From NCBI GenBank assembly GCA_002633005.1, contig NMRA01000077.1, positions 666,498-730,497 of the forward strand: a stretch of DNA of 64,000 nt. The letters run 5' to 3'. This document shows positions 53,928-63,907 of the stretch, one piece after another (the first letter of the stretch is position 1; the number at the start of each line of letters is the position of its first letter). Made by a program: the position numbers and the translations under genes. The notes under the pieces are model-generated. The model searched no databases. It was not told the DNA's origin and worked only from the letters and a program-made list of their open reading frames with translations. Source of the DNA: Phoronis australis. Lineage: Eukaryota; Phoronida; Phoronidae.

Positions 53928-54046
53928 GAGCCCTGTCTACAGTCAATAACTTAATGTGTGCCGTGACGGGACATAAAGCGGAGAACAAACGAACAGAGGA
54001 GACGGCACCCTTGTTGCAAGATGGCGCTCACAGTCCTGCTGTTCAG
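53928..54046 (+). CDS. erg: ERG exon: C-terminal tail
   Basis: Acceptor AACTTAG and donor GTTCAG|GTGCGT; 119 nt, entered in phase 1 and left in phase 0. It encodes GALSTVNNLMCAVTGHKAE and TAPLLQDGAHSPAVQ. A similar short stretch precedes the coiled coil in vertebrate ERG proteins. The phase match to both neighbours and a long open frame support it. Confidence 0.8.
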
Positions 54047-54508
54047 GTGCGTGTCTGTAAATGGATTGATTTTTAGCTCTCATGATTTGTCTGAAGTAAG
54101 GAAGTTAACAGGTATACAGTTGTTTCAATGGCTATAGACAACCAGTAGGTTGCGATAAAACGAATGTGCAAAAGTTTTGAGGAGGACTTTTCATTTCAGT
54201 TTTCATTGATGAGAAAGAAAGGGAAATTTTGAACTTGTTTCTTATCTTAGACTCTTGAGGCCAGATGCTATCACAGATTAGAGTATGGTAGTCCATTTAC
54301 AGAGGGCAAAAAGGGAATATAACATCTTGACTTTTAAGGCAACTCTTATGCTTGCCTTAGGTTCCACAAAAGGTATCGGACCATTAACCCTTTTTTAATG
54401 GTTAATTCATGTTGTGAGTGTATGGTGAAAGAGTCGCATTATTGTATGCAAGTGTATGGTGAGGGAAGAGTGTTATTGTACCGTCCCTTGTTTTCTTTGT
54501 CCTTTCAG
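54047..54508 (+). other. ERG intron, nothing notable
   Basis: Short intron without recognised repeats; it has a good polypyrimidine tract before the acceptor at 54508. Confidence 0.7.
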
Positions 54509-54711
54509 CCCAAGTTTGCATCTAGCAGCAGTGAGCCCCACTCCACCTCAAGCATGACACTACCTATATCCAGCCCTAGTAGTCACAGTCAGTTTGAGGA
54601 CACATCATCCAGACCACAACAACCCCCTCTGTTGGTGGATGTGACATCTAAACAAGAGGGTCCCACTTTAGCTCCACATGATGTTGAACGTAGGCTTGAT
54701 GAGTTGGCAAG
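54509..54711 (+). CDS. erg: ERG exon: Ser/Pro-rich tail and start of coiled coil
   Basis: Bounded by GTCCTTTCAG and GCAAG|GTAACT, this exon is 203 nt long, entered in phase 0 and left in phase 2. After a Ser/Pro-rich segment it ends DVERRLDELA, matching DVESRLDALQ at the start of the C-terminal tetramerising coiled coil of vertebrate ERG. The split codon AG|T joins exactly to the exon about 7 kb downstream, giving DELASQLTRLEMK. Confidence 0.93.
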
Positions 54712-55717
54712 GTAACTACTTAACACTGGTTTGAATGTCTTTTAATTTCTATGAATAGGGCTCAACATTTTGAGGTCAGTTCTTTTTCAACTTTTCCTTG
54801 TAAACATTGTTAATGCAATCAATTCAATTTGTTGAAGTATGAATTAGTCGTTGACCCTTTGTTTTAAAAATGTTTTTTGCCTCACTATATGATTCAAATG
54901 GGTAAAAAGAAGAATGCAGATGGTATACATGTATAAAAAGCCAATTTTTAAACTGAGGTTGTTTACATTCTATAATTAAAGTACTTCTTCAAAACAGAAC
55001 TTTGGCGTCACTACTTTTCTGCATTACAAAAACGTTTTGTTTGTTAGTGCAGAAGACAGCAGTTTCTAAATTGAGGCTCAATCCAGATATCAATATAGTC
55101 CACTGTTAAGTGTTTCTGTGCTCTTTATGTCTGCCATCATGAGTCACATTAACCAGGATTCAATGAATTACTAAAACTTTTCATCCTTGGGTACCAGAGA
55201 ACCAAAATCTAACGCATTTATTTCAGCTAATTTTTGTCATATTCCTTTGGGAAAAATGACCCTAGTTTAACTTTTTATGAGGAAGTAAATTTCAGAAGCC
55301 TTATAGCTTAAAAATCACCAGTTTTAGTCTAGTCATTTTACTATTAGCCAGTGTTATGTGAAGTCACCACTACTACAGTAATTTTTCTTCGCTTGACAAT
55401 AAGACCTTAGATCAGATGTTCTGATAAGCAAATCTCTTAATGACAGTGACAGTTGTACAAATCTGTTGATGTAGTATTATGTGTTCTGAAATAGGCCACA
55501 TTTCTAATGGACTTCATAGGGATTTGTAAAAGATAATGTATTAGATTTAAAGGAGAATGTCACACGATTTAATTAATCTACTGTCTCAGTCGGTCTATAT
55601 CCACATCACCTCGTACACGGTCGGTATAACCTCACCGAGAGGTGTCGCGTTTACCTGTGAGGAAGGTGAGAAACGATGCAGTGACGTCAGCGGTTCTTCT
55701 GCAGAGTAACTGCCACT

Positions 55718-55960
55718 ATGGTGTGGTGTGCGAACTATGAAGCTGCGAGGAAAGGGGGTATATCGTTTTTTTCGGTTTCCTCGTGAGCCCATAATGCTTA
55801 GGAAGTGGCTCGTGGTAATGAAGATTGAAAGGTTTGTTGTTAATACGAAGTATGAGGCAGTGAAATATCTCCGTGTCTGTGGCTGGCATTTCGTCGATAG
55901 TGATTTCACTGATGAATGCCGCCTTTCCAAACAGCTCATGCCAGGGCAGAAAAAGAGACT
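55718..55960 (+). pseudogene. THAP zinc-finger domain, frameshifted fragment
   Basis: From ATG at 55718 the frame reads MVWCANYEAARKGGISFF, then shifts by one base in a T7 run (near 55770) and continues RFPREPIMLRKWL...VCGWHFVDSDF. This matches the THAP C2CH fold: N-terminal Cys, the FxRFPxxP and W motifs, and C-x2-H followed by F..DF. The second zinc Cys appears as Tyr (C-x2-Y). THAP domains bind DNA in P-element- and Kolobok-type transposases and in domesticated regulators. The frameshift and lost Cys indicate a dead copy, though the frameshift alone could be a homopolymer sequencing error. Confidence 0.75.
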
Positions 55961-56015
55961 AAGTCAAATGCTGTGCTTATACCTGTAATACATGTAATAC
56001 CTGTCACGGACAGGA

Positions 56016-56831
56016 TCATTGGGGATATGCTGGTGCATTAATCCCCTCCCCAGACCATCCCCGTGACAGCAGAAGGCGCAGAACTCCAGGGCTGACGTTG
56101 CCAGTAAGAATTTGATTAGACAGCACTCGGGCACGGCTCTTCTTGTGACTCTTCGCAGCATGGCCATAAATAATACTGGCTTCGAGCAGGCGGCTGCCAT
56201 CATTGAATTCAGCCAGCTGGGATGCAGTCTGCTCGAGGTTGCGTTTGTGAGCAAGCAGCTTAACGTCAGCCGAATATAAGTAGAGGGGTTGGTTGGTGGT
56301 GCATGAGCCAGTGAGGTAATCTGCACGCTCATTAATCAAGACACCGGCGTGGCCAGGTATGAAAGACCAGATCACTACATGATGAGGGTGGCGTGATCGG
56401 AAGACACCCCAGTTGGCTGGGAGGTTTCCAGATTGAACTTTCATCAACACTGCCATGGAATCGGTGGCAAAGATAATGGTGTGATTCTCCAGGTCTAGGA
56501 GTGACAGCTTAGTTAGGGCACGTTATATAGCCTCAAACTCCATCCGCGTACTGCTTGTGTATACATGGTGGCAGCCACTACCTTCCGCAATGACGTTGTT
56601 AGCACAGCGTATTTGATAACCCCATCCCGCACGATTAGTTTCACCATCGAAGGATCCATCAGTTGCTACAATGATGGCATTAATACCGCCAAGATCACGC
56701 CATTGCTGACGGCACAATGCTTGAGCTACTCCAGGAGGCCATTCCCGAGCTTCCCTGTTGAAAGCAATGATGACATTCGGTTCCTCACCAAGTTCTTGTA
56801 CTGGCAGCCAAGCAGCATCTTGCGCGATCAA
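56016..56831 (-). pseudogene. Retrotransposon RNase H domain fragment
   Basis: On the minus strand two open stretches in the same frame, separated by one TAA near 56522, encode an RNase HI domain. IIVATDGSFDGETNRAGWGY holds the first Asp, STRMEFEAI the Glu, IIFATDS the next Asp, and FIPGHAGVLINERAD the final His and Asp. Such domains remove the RNA strand during reverse transcription. A non-LTR (LINE-type) element is the likely source, since no integrase or protease is seen and sequence after the domain resembles a LINE C-terminal end. It is inserted within the THAP element. Confidence 0.8.
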
Positions 56832-58524
56832 GACTTATTACAGAATGCTGTGCTTAGTGTGTTTCCATTCGGCAGGAAGACAAAGAATCACGGATCAGTT
56901 GTTGATCAGTTTTTGATTATGGAGAATTGTAGTTGGCCATGAAAACATAAACAATTACAGTTAATTCAAGGCATGAGAACATAACGTTTTTTATAACCTG
57001 TTTGATGACTTACTCGTTCGTCAGTCTTCTGTTTGGTCCTCTGGGTGTAAGATGTTTTCGCTAGTTCTTTTTTCAGCCCTAAAACGTCATAATCACACTT
57101 CTGTTTAGATGCGGTAAAAATCAGCATGGTCCGTGAGACACGTCTGCGCTTCTCCAAGAAGGCGTTTCACTTGCGTGCAGTTAGCGTATTGACACCACAA
57201 GTCTTTCAAACGGTTTTCAGAACTACCCATATGTTCTGTTGTCTGCATGTTCACTGTGCCTCTCTAGTATTTCTTGATCAATGTATTCCGGTTCGAACTG
57301 ATAGCCTGTGAAACTTAACGATCGACCTGTGAAGTCTTCGTTGGATGAGCTCTCGACTAAGTCGGTATTGTGAGTTGCCATGTTGACGTTTATTATTGGG
57401 CATTCTATTTTAAAATGAATTATTTTCACCCTAACCAACGCTTATTTAACAGAAACAAAATCCGTCTCATTAGATACAATTTGTAATGCCTTTGGAGTGT
57501 TTGTGAGTGCAAATATTTTGAGAAGCCAGCAATGAATTAATCACTGCGTTACCGGCTTTAGATGCAGTAAGGCTAATTGAACGAGCACCGTGGCTGTGTG
57601 AGCGCATGCTAATTCAGTGTTTGCTGAACGAAAACTGTTGTGAATCAATAACTTCATTTTATATCCCATGGTCAGATGTTAGGGGAATCTTTTAGATATA
57701 CATGTACATATACATTATTAGAATCATTGTTACTGTACAACTTTTGCCCTGACGGTATTACGAAAGGGGAACCTGACTTCGCAACCGTGACGAGTATGTA
57801 GATTTGCAGTTTTGTGGCTAATTCACCAAAATAATCAGGTGCACATTATCTCTTTGGCTCACTAGTATAGTCTTTTTGTGACTGGAAGTTTACTTTTCAA
57901 CTTCTAGTTGTTCATGATGTCTTCTGTCCGGCCGCGACGGCCTGATCAGGTTCCGAGAACCTGGCTGGAGCAACAAGGGTTTTGTGTGTTTAGAACTGAA
58001 AAAAATTGCAAGTCTAAAATTATAACACACAACTTGTTTTCCTGTCTGTGTTTCACCGAAGAAGAATTCAAATTTATCACTTAAAAGACCCCAAACTCAA
58101 GCGTCCGACCTTGGTAAATTGGCCCACCAAACTTTGTAGGCTACAGTGCGCTCAAATACCCATAAATCCATTGCGAAATAAAACAACATGTTTGTTCAAG
58201 AACTCTATGTATTTGTAGGGGTTTTGATGACTTCAAGCGATAAGCTGACATGAGTAAGCCTGTTGTGAACTATATCGCAGCAAATCTTGATGAAATTCAG
58301 CCAGTTTAGCCCACACTTTATTGATGAAATTCAGCGCACACTTTATTGATCCTCTATTATTTGTAATGTAATGCACTGTGTATGACTATTGTCCAGCTCA
58401 GCAGAAGACATCTGACTTTCATGGTACTACTTTCTCAGGTCAAGAGGTCATTCACTACTGTTGCTATGATGGTGGAACAATTGTCCTGCATACTACAAAG
58501 GGTAGAGCATTGTGATCATTTCTT

Positions 58525-58658
58525 GTGAATAACCTCACCAGGAAGCATGTGCTTTTAGTGAATAACCTCACTAGGAAGCATGTGCTTTTAGTGAATAACC
58601 TCACTAGGAAGCATGTGCTTTTAGTGAATAACCTCACTAGGAAGCATGTGCTTTTAGT
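58525..58658. repeat. 33-bp minisatellite, 4 copies
   Basis: The unit AATAACCTCACTAGGAAGCA plus TGTGCTTTTAGTG occurs four times. A multiple of three, so open on both strands; not coding. Confidence 0.95.
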
Positions 58659-61600
58659 CAAATTTTCTGCAAAATTGCAGAATTGTATTCAGAAAAGGTA
58701 CTGTTTTCTGAAAATAGAAAGATAGTATAATTTAATTTTCTACTCAACACAAATCTGTCTTAAAATGAACATGTTTTTTACTAAAATGTAGTAAAGAAAC
58801 AATGTTGCAGGACAGATAAAGCATTATCAGCATGGCCACAAATTTCATTTCACATAAATATTTATGAACAGATCTCAAAATCAGTTTTCAAAATATCCTT
58901 TTTTATTTTGTGCAGCTTTTAAGATGAAAACCGATATTTTCATTAAAAGCCTCAATTTTTGACAGTATCTTATTCAAAAAGACACCCATTTAAAAAGTCA
59001 GTCTGGAGAACAACGTGGATAGCATTGCGTCAGTTTCATTTGAGTCCGATAAGCTGTTATTGAGATACCAAGTTGGCAAAAAAATTTGAAATTTTCATCA
59101 CTCATGACCATAAAATAAGACATCAACTTTTACCCTGAAGGTAAAGATTAATATCGAATTAAGTACAGCATGAACAGCTAAACTGTTAATGGCAGGTAAA
59201 TATGGATTTAAAACTTTCCGCTTAAAAATCAAAGTGATGTGACATTTGATTGCCAATCACAAAAGAAACACACGAGGTTGTTTTAAAATATTTTAAATAA
59301 AGTAAAGTTTTTACAAACAACATAACACGCTTCTTGAGCAAAAGTGAGGTTTATGGATAAATAATAAGGGTCAGATTATCACATTCCAAATCACTGTGAA
59401 GACAGGATATACATGAAGTAATAAAAATGTAACAGTGATTAAAATCCCTTCTTAATACGGACATAAACAAAGCAGACCAGTAAATATTTGTAGGCGAAGG
59501 TGTGGAACCTGTCTAAAATGACCAGCTACCAATACCCTTAAGGCACAGTGTCACACGACAGCATTATAAATAAGATTTTTATCAGGGCTGCTATGCAGTT
59601 ACTAACTACTACGTATGTATCACACTATGGACTACAGGTAGAACTTCAAATGGAAATTAGGATGCCTATTATATATCTATGGTTGAAATACAAATAAAAT
59701 ATCTACAAAAATACTACAGAGCACAACTACACGGAAGGGCATCTGCAGTCTCCCTGGAATTATAATACCACAAAATGTCCGGCACATATACAACACTGAG
59801 TGCACGAATGAGGTAACTTGGTCTACAAAATATGATCGCCAGTAAGCAGACCTGCATCACCACCATATCAGATTTGTTCACCCAGTATTCTATAGCTAAT
59901 GAAAAGGACACATAACATATAACTCTGTAAGGTCAGGAAACAATGGACTCACATCTACAAGGGTTCCTGTTTCATAAAAGTTTACTAAGTCTAGAAAGTT
60001 CTATTGTTGGCACATGTCATCAGCACTATTCAACAAGTTATTATGTAATTATATTAGAGTCAAACCATAGGCTAGCCTATTACAATGATCTATTTGTCAA
60101 CAAGCACTTCAACTGAGTTTGAATTATTGTGATCCAATCCTGTTTTCATGATGAAATTTAAGGAGGTTTGTTAGGTACTTTTGAATGAAATAACGTTTAA
60201 CGAAATGAAAAGTTCCAAGATTTTGGAATCGTAAATTAATAATATTGTGTTAATATAATTCAGACACTACTGTTAAACTGAGATAATTTATACGCCTAAA
60301 CATGTAGAATTACCCCCCACTGAGTGTTACTGTGACACGCTTTATAAAACTTGGCGCAGTCATGATACCGTTTACTAATAGCTCGGATGTAGTAGCTCTG
60401 GGGTCCAAATGGTAAACAACCCTATACCTACTGTAACCAACTAACAGCAATTGTAAGACTGACTGGCGTAGACATCATCGCACCGAATCAACAATAAACT
60501 TACTAATATATTAAAAAATATAATAAAAACAGCTTCCGCCATTCTTGCTCTAACCGTGGAAGCACTCGAGCACGGATTTCGTTCAACGTAACTGTACTCG
60601 CCACTGGGCCGGTCCCCTAGGAAGCGGACAACGTAACGACCAGGTGTGACGACCTCGTCGATCACTACGTCTGCCCATATGTTGGCAGCTCGACCACTGC
60701 CTGCAGTTTCTCGTTTAACACTAAACACCGCCAAAGTAGCCATCTATTTGAAGATCATCACGTTAGGAAATGCCCGACCACGTTGCACGACAAAAACAAA
60801 CTTTCGTCGAGTCACTACTGTAATTAATGCGCGGTTGGAATAGTTTTAAAAATTATGTCAACGCAACGAAATTTGATGTATTATGTGGTACTAATTGACA
60901 AGAATCTTTTCAAATGTCTTTTTAAACTTTTATTTTGGTAATTTTAAAACTTTTCAAACAGAATGAACTAAACGAGTCGAAAAGCGTAGCCAACTATTCA
61001 TACGCACTTAGGGCCAGAGCAGAAGTACTTTGAAAAACTTCTCAACAAAGAACAAATTCAAAAGCAGTGTAAGGCATGGTTTTGCAGTATTTTTCGTCAA
61101 GAATTCGAATAAAATATCAAAACTGACCTCTGACTTAAAGCTAAGAAGTTGTGTTTTTACAACTGAAAACAACTGAGCTGAAGTAATAAAAGTTTTATGA
61201 CCATTCACTTGACAGTGTAAACAGATCACACAGTGGAGCTAGTTATGTATGGAGATCTTATCCTGATAAGTCTCGCTGAAATCATTTGTGCGCTACCAGA
61301 CACTTCGCTTTGTAAAGCGCGGCGCTTTCGAGCTTTACTTCTCCAGGCTCTGTTGCGATACGCTGCTGAGCAGACTGCATTTGAACCTGTGACGTCATTG
61401 GTTAGTTTCAACACCTCCGTCTGCTGTCAGGTATCAGGTAAAAGAGCTGTACTTGCTGTTATCAAGTGGAACTACTTGATCTAAATAGATGCAAAATCGG
61501 TTGTTTTTTGGGTGTCATTCTCCTTTAAAGTGTCTCTATGTTATAATCTTTCTTCCCTGTTTGCAGCTGCAATGTATTCAAAGGTGAGATAAATGCTTGA

Positions 61601-61661
61601 AGGATTCTTTTTCTAAATCATCGATGGTATTGTGCTTAATAATGCAGGCGGTATAAATAGT

Positions 61662-61739
61662 GTAGCTATCACTTGTAGCTATCACTTGTAGCTATCACTT
61701 GTAGCTATCACTTGTAGCTATCACTTGTAGCTATCACTT
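61662..61739. repeat. 13-bp minisatellite, 6 copies, directly before a splice acceptor
   Basis: Six copies of GTAGCTATCACTT end about 17 bases before the acceptor of the coiled-coil exon, in the region where branch point and polypyrimidine tract lie. In the second haplotype copy this array is not visible, because the N gap replaces it. Confidence 0.95.
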
Positions 61740-61756
61740 CCTTTCTCTGTTTACAG

Positions 61757-61940
61757 TCAGCTGACGCGGTTGGAGATGAAAATGAGCTCGGACATCTCAA
61801 TTATTCTGCAAGTATTGCGTCATCAGTCACCGCCCCCGCCGCCATCACCAGTCAGTGTACAGTTAGCGACCTCTGGTGGCTCTTCTCCACCTTCTTATTG
61901 TGACAGTACAACGTCTTATCATTTGGGTCCACAGATGCAG
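61757..61940 (+). CDS. erg: ERG exon: tetramerisation coiled coil (first copy)
   Basis: Acceptor CTGTTTACAG and donor ATGCAG|GTCAGG; 184 nt, entered in phase 2 and left in phase 0. QLTRLEMKMSSDISIILQVL aligns with [20 protein letters not shown] of vertebrate ERG, with heptad-spaced hydrophobics. A Pro run (PPPPPSP) and a Ser/Tyr-rich tail follow. If the donor is not used the frame ends after VRLLSWC. The same exon recurs at 62433 beyond an N gap; only one is probably present per chromosome. Confidence 0.93.
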
Positions 61941-62392
61941 GTCAGGCTCTTGAGTTGGTGTTAAGACATTCTATTTTCTTGGTTGTGTCTTTGTGGCAAA
62001 CAATGCAAAATCTCCTGTTGGAAGTTTCTTGATTTTTACGCTCCAGGAGAATGGTATGTAATGATGACTGAAGCTGGTTTGAGCTGATTAATGAGCGAAA
62101 AGTGACCCACACCCTGATCTTACAGCTTTTTGGTTTTGAAAATTATACAGTTAAAATGTATTGCATCACCACATGCATCAATGGATACCATAACCAAATA
62201 TGTTTTTGTTTATAGCTTCTTATCCTGTTAATATTAATGTTTTAGCCAATCACTGGTGTGAAGAATTTGACAGAATATGTCGAAACATCTATATTTATGG
62301 GGTTTGTCATTTTATTGTGATATTTGTTAAAATCTCACCAGTTTCAGACCTAAGTGATTGCCTATCTCACCCTTTTTCAGTTTTCAGAAGCC

Positions 62393-62416
62393 NNNNNNNN
62401 NNNNNNNNNNNNNNNN
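62393..62416. other. Assembly gap (24 N)
   Basis: A run of 24 N interrupts the last intron of the channel gene. Sequence on its left (61741-62392) and on its right (62417-63070) is the same segment twice, so the gap joins two copies of one locus and is probably a scaffolding artefact. Confidence 0.97.
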
Positions 62417-62432
62417 CTTTCTCTGTTTACAG

Positions 62433-62616
62433 TCAGCTGACGCGGTTGGAGATGAAAATGAGCTCAGACATCTCAATTATTCTGCAAGTATTGCGTCATC
62501 AGTCACCACCCCCGCCGCCATCACCAGTCAGTGTACAGTTAGCGACCTCTGGTGGCTCTTCTCCACCTTCTTATTGTGACAGTACAACGTCTTATCATTT
62601 GGGTCCACAGATGCAG
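62433..62616 (+). CDS. erg: ERG exon: tetramerisation coiled coil (second copy)
   Basis: This is nearly identical to 61757-61940, with a few silent differences and a better donor, ATGCAG|GTCAGT. Its encoded peptide is the same. It is the copy contiguous with the final exon. Two tandem copies cannot both be spliced in: phase 0 at the end against phase 2 at the start would break the frame. That supports either mutually exclusive use or, more likely, duplicated haplotypes in the assembly. Confidence 0.85.
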
Positions 62617-63058
62617 GTCAGTCTCTTGAGTTGGTGTTAAGACATTCTATTTTCTTGGTTGTGTCTTTGTGGCAAACAATGCAAAATCTCCTGTTGGAAG
62701 TTTCTTGATTTTTACGCTCCAGGAGAATGGTATGTAATGATCATTGAAGCTGGTTTGAGCTGATTAATAAGCGAAAAGGGACCCACACCCTGATCTTACA
62801 GCTTTTTGGTTTTTGAAAATTATACAGTTAAAATATATTGCATCACCACATGCATCAATGGATACCAAAACCAACTATGTCTTTTGTTTATAGCTTCTTA
62901 TCCTGTTAATATTAATGTTTTAGCCAATCACTGGTGTGAAGAATTTGACAGAATATGTCGAAACATCTATATTTATGGGGTTTGTCATTTTATTGTGATA
63001 TTTGTTAAAATCTCACCAGTTTCAGACCTAAGTGATTGCCTATCTCACCCTTTTTCAG

Positions 63059-63121
63059 TTTTCAGAAGCCGCTACCATTGTTGTGAATACTCTCAAATTT
63101 TTAAAGCGTTGTCTGATGTAA
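63059..63121 (+). CDS. erg: ERG last coding exon, C terminus
   Basis: Acceptor CCTTTTTCAG, in phase with the previous exon, gives FSEAATIVVNTLKFLKRCLM and a TAA stop. A second acceptor TTTTCAG seven bases on (exon from 63066) would instead give KPLPLL and a TGA stop. The exon runs into a 3' UTR with a poly(A) signal. Which acceptor is used cannot be told from the sequence. Confidence 0.6.
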   Translation, partial: FSEAATIVVNTLKFLKRCLM

Positions 63122-63183
63122 ATTATGGTATTGAACCCTTGAAAAGAGTTAATTATTAATGTAGTAGTGCTTTTATTTTTTTA

Positions 63184-63189
63184 AATAAA
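63184..63189 (+). terminator. Poly(A) signal AATAAA
   Basis: A canonical AATAAA lies about 60 bases after the inferred stop codon of the channel gene and is followed by T- and GT-containing sequence. Cleavage would be expected around 63200-63215. It is the best-placed poly(A) hexamer for this gene. Confidence 0.65.
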
Positions 63190-63289
63190 ATGAAAGTAAA
63201 TTTGCATTTGTCCACAATACTGTATTCTATTGTTATTTGTGAGATTTTACTGAAATATTAAGTGCAAGTCAGTCCTGTATTAAGGTATG

Positions 63290-63808
63290 CGCAAAGAGTA
63301 TAGTCACTGAGCTGTATCCATATCATATTACTTATAGTACAGTCAGTTGTATCCATATCATATTACTTATAGTACAGTCAGTTGTAACCATATCATATTA
63401 CACACTTTACAGTTGTTTTTAACTATGTCATATTATACACAGTGCAGCCTTAAACCGTATCATATTACATGCAGTGCAGCTGGATGTAACCATGTCATGT
63501 TACGCACACTACAGTAGAGATGTCTTTAAACATGCCACATTACACACAGTACAGTCTTAAACCATATCATGGCAGTGCAGTTGGCTGTAACCATGTCATA
63601 TTAGGCACAGTAGAGTTGCTTGTAAACATATCATATCACTGTGCAGTTGGCTGTTATCATATATAATACACATTAGTACAGTTGGCAATACCACATTACT
63701 CACAGTATAGTTGTCTGTTACCATATCATATTACGCACTGTATAGTTGTCTGTTACCATATCATATTACGCACTGTAAAGTTGCTTGTAACCATACCATA
63801 TTACTCAT
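63290..63808. repeat. Degenerate tandem array, about 35-40-bp units
   Basis: About 13 diverged units contain CCATATCATATTAC, followed by CACA/GCAC and GTACAGTT/GTATAGTTG. Unit length varies and internal deletions occur, so it is an old array. It starts about 100 bases after the channel gene's poly(A) signal. Confidence 0.88.
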
Positions 63809-63812
63809 GCCG

Positions 63813-63870
63813 TGAATTATTCGCATACAAGGAAAACACGCATTTCTAAAGATGTGTGGGAATTCTCACC
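63813..63870 (-). mobile_element. Fragment of the 27770-28909 foldback family
   Basis: GAATTATTCGCATACAAGGAAAAC, read on past TTCTAAAGATGTGTGGGAATTCTCAC, matches the reverse complement of the right arm end near 28690-28760. Only about 55 bases are shared. Confidence 0.65.
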
Positions 63871-63907
63871 TCGGCCTAAATTCCCGTTTTTCGTTATTTT
63901 GTGATAT

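Larger units (their letters stand above)
55546..61530. mobile_element. TTAA-flanked THAP-bearing DNA transposon (Kolobok-like), degenerate
   Basis: TTTAAAGGAGAATGTCACAC at the left and the inverted GTGTCATTCTCCTTTAAA at the right match over about 18 bases, each with TTAA next to AGGAGAATG. A broken THAP domain lies just inside the left end. TTAA target sites together with a THAP domain are known for the Kolobok superfamily. That placement is inference, since no DDE transposase core was found. A retrotransposon RNase H fragment sits inside, so insertions are nested. A minus-strand open frame at 57223-57438 (GYQFEPEYIDQEIL) recalls short acidic FEPE-containing proteins encoded by many invertebrate transposons, but this is weak. 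A further minus-strand frame at 60441-60743 is unidentified. Confidence 0.55.
54712..61756 (+). other. ERG intron (about 7 kb), mostly one transposon
   Basis: It holds the TTAA-flanked THAP element at 55546-61530 with a nested retrotransposon fragment, a 33-bp array and a 13-bp array. The 54712-55545 part shows nothing. Confidence 0.65.
61741..63070. repeat. Two-copy tandem duplication across the N gap
   Basis: 61741-62392 and 62417-63070 are the same sequence, about 98 per cent identical by eye, with a few substitutions and single-base indels scattered evenly. Each contains the coiled-coil exon and its downstream intron. The copies abut the 24-N gap. Confidence 0.95.

Noticed and set aside
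58464-58725. Repetitive frames on both strands
   Set aside because: Artefact of the 33-bp minisatellite.
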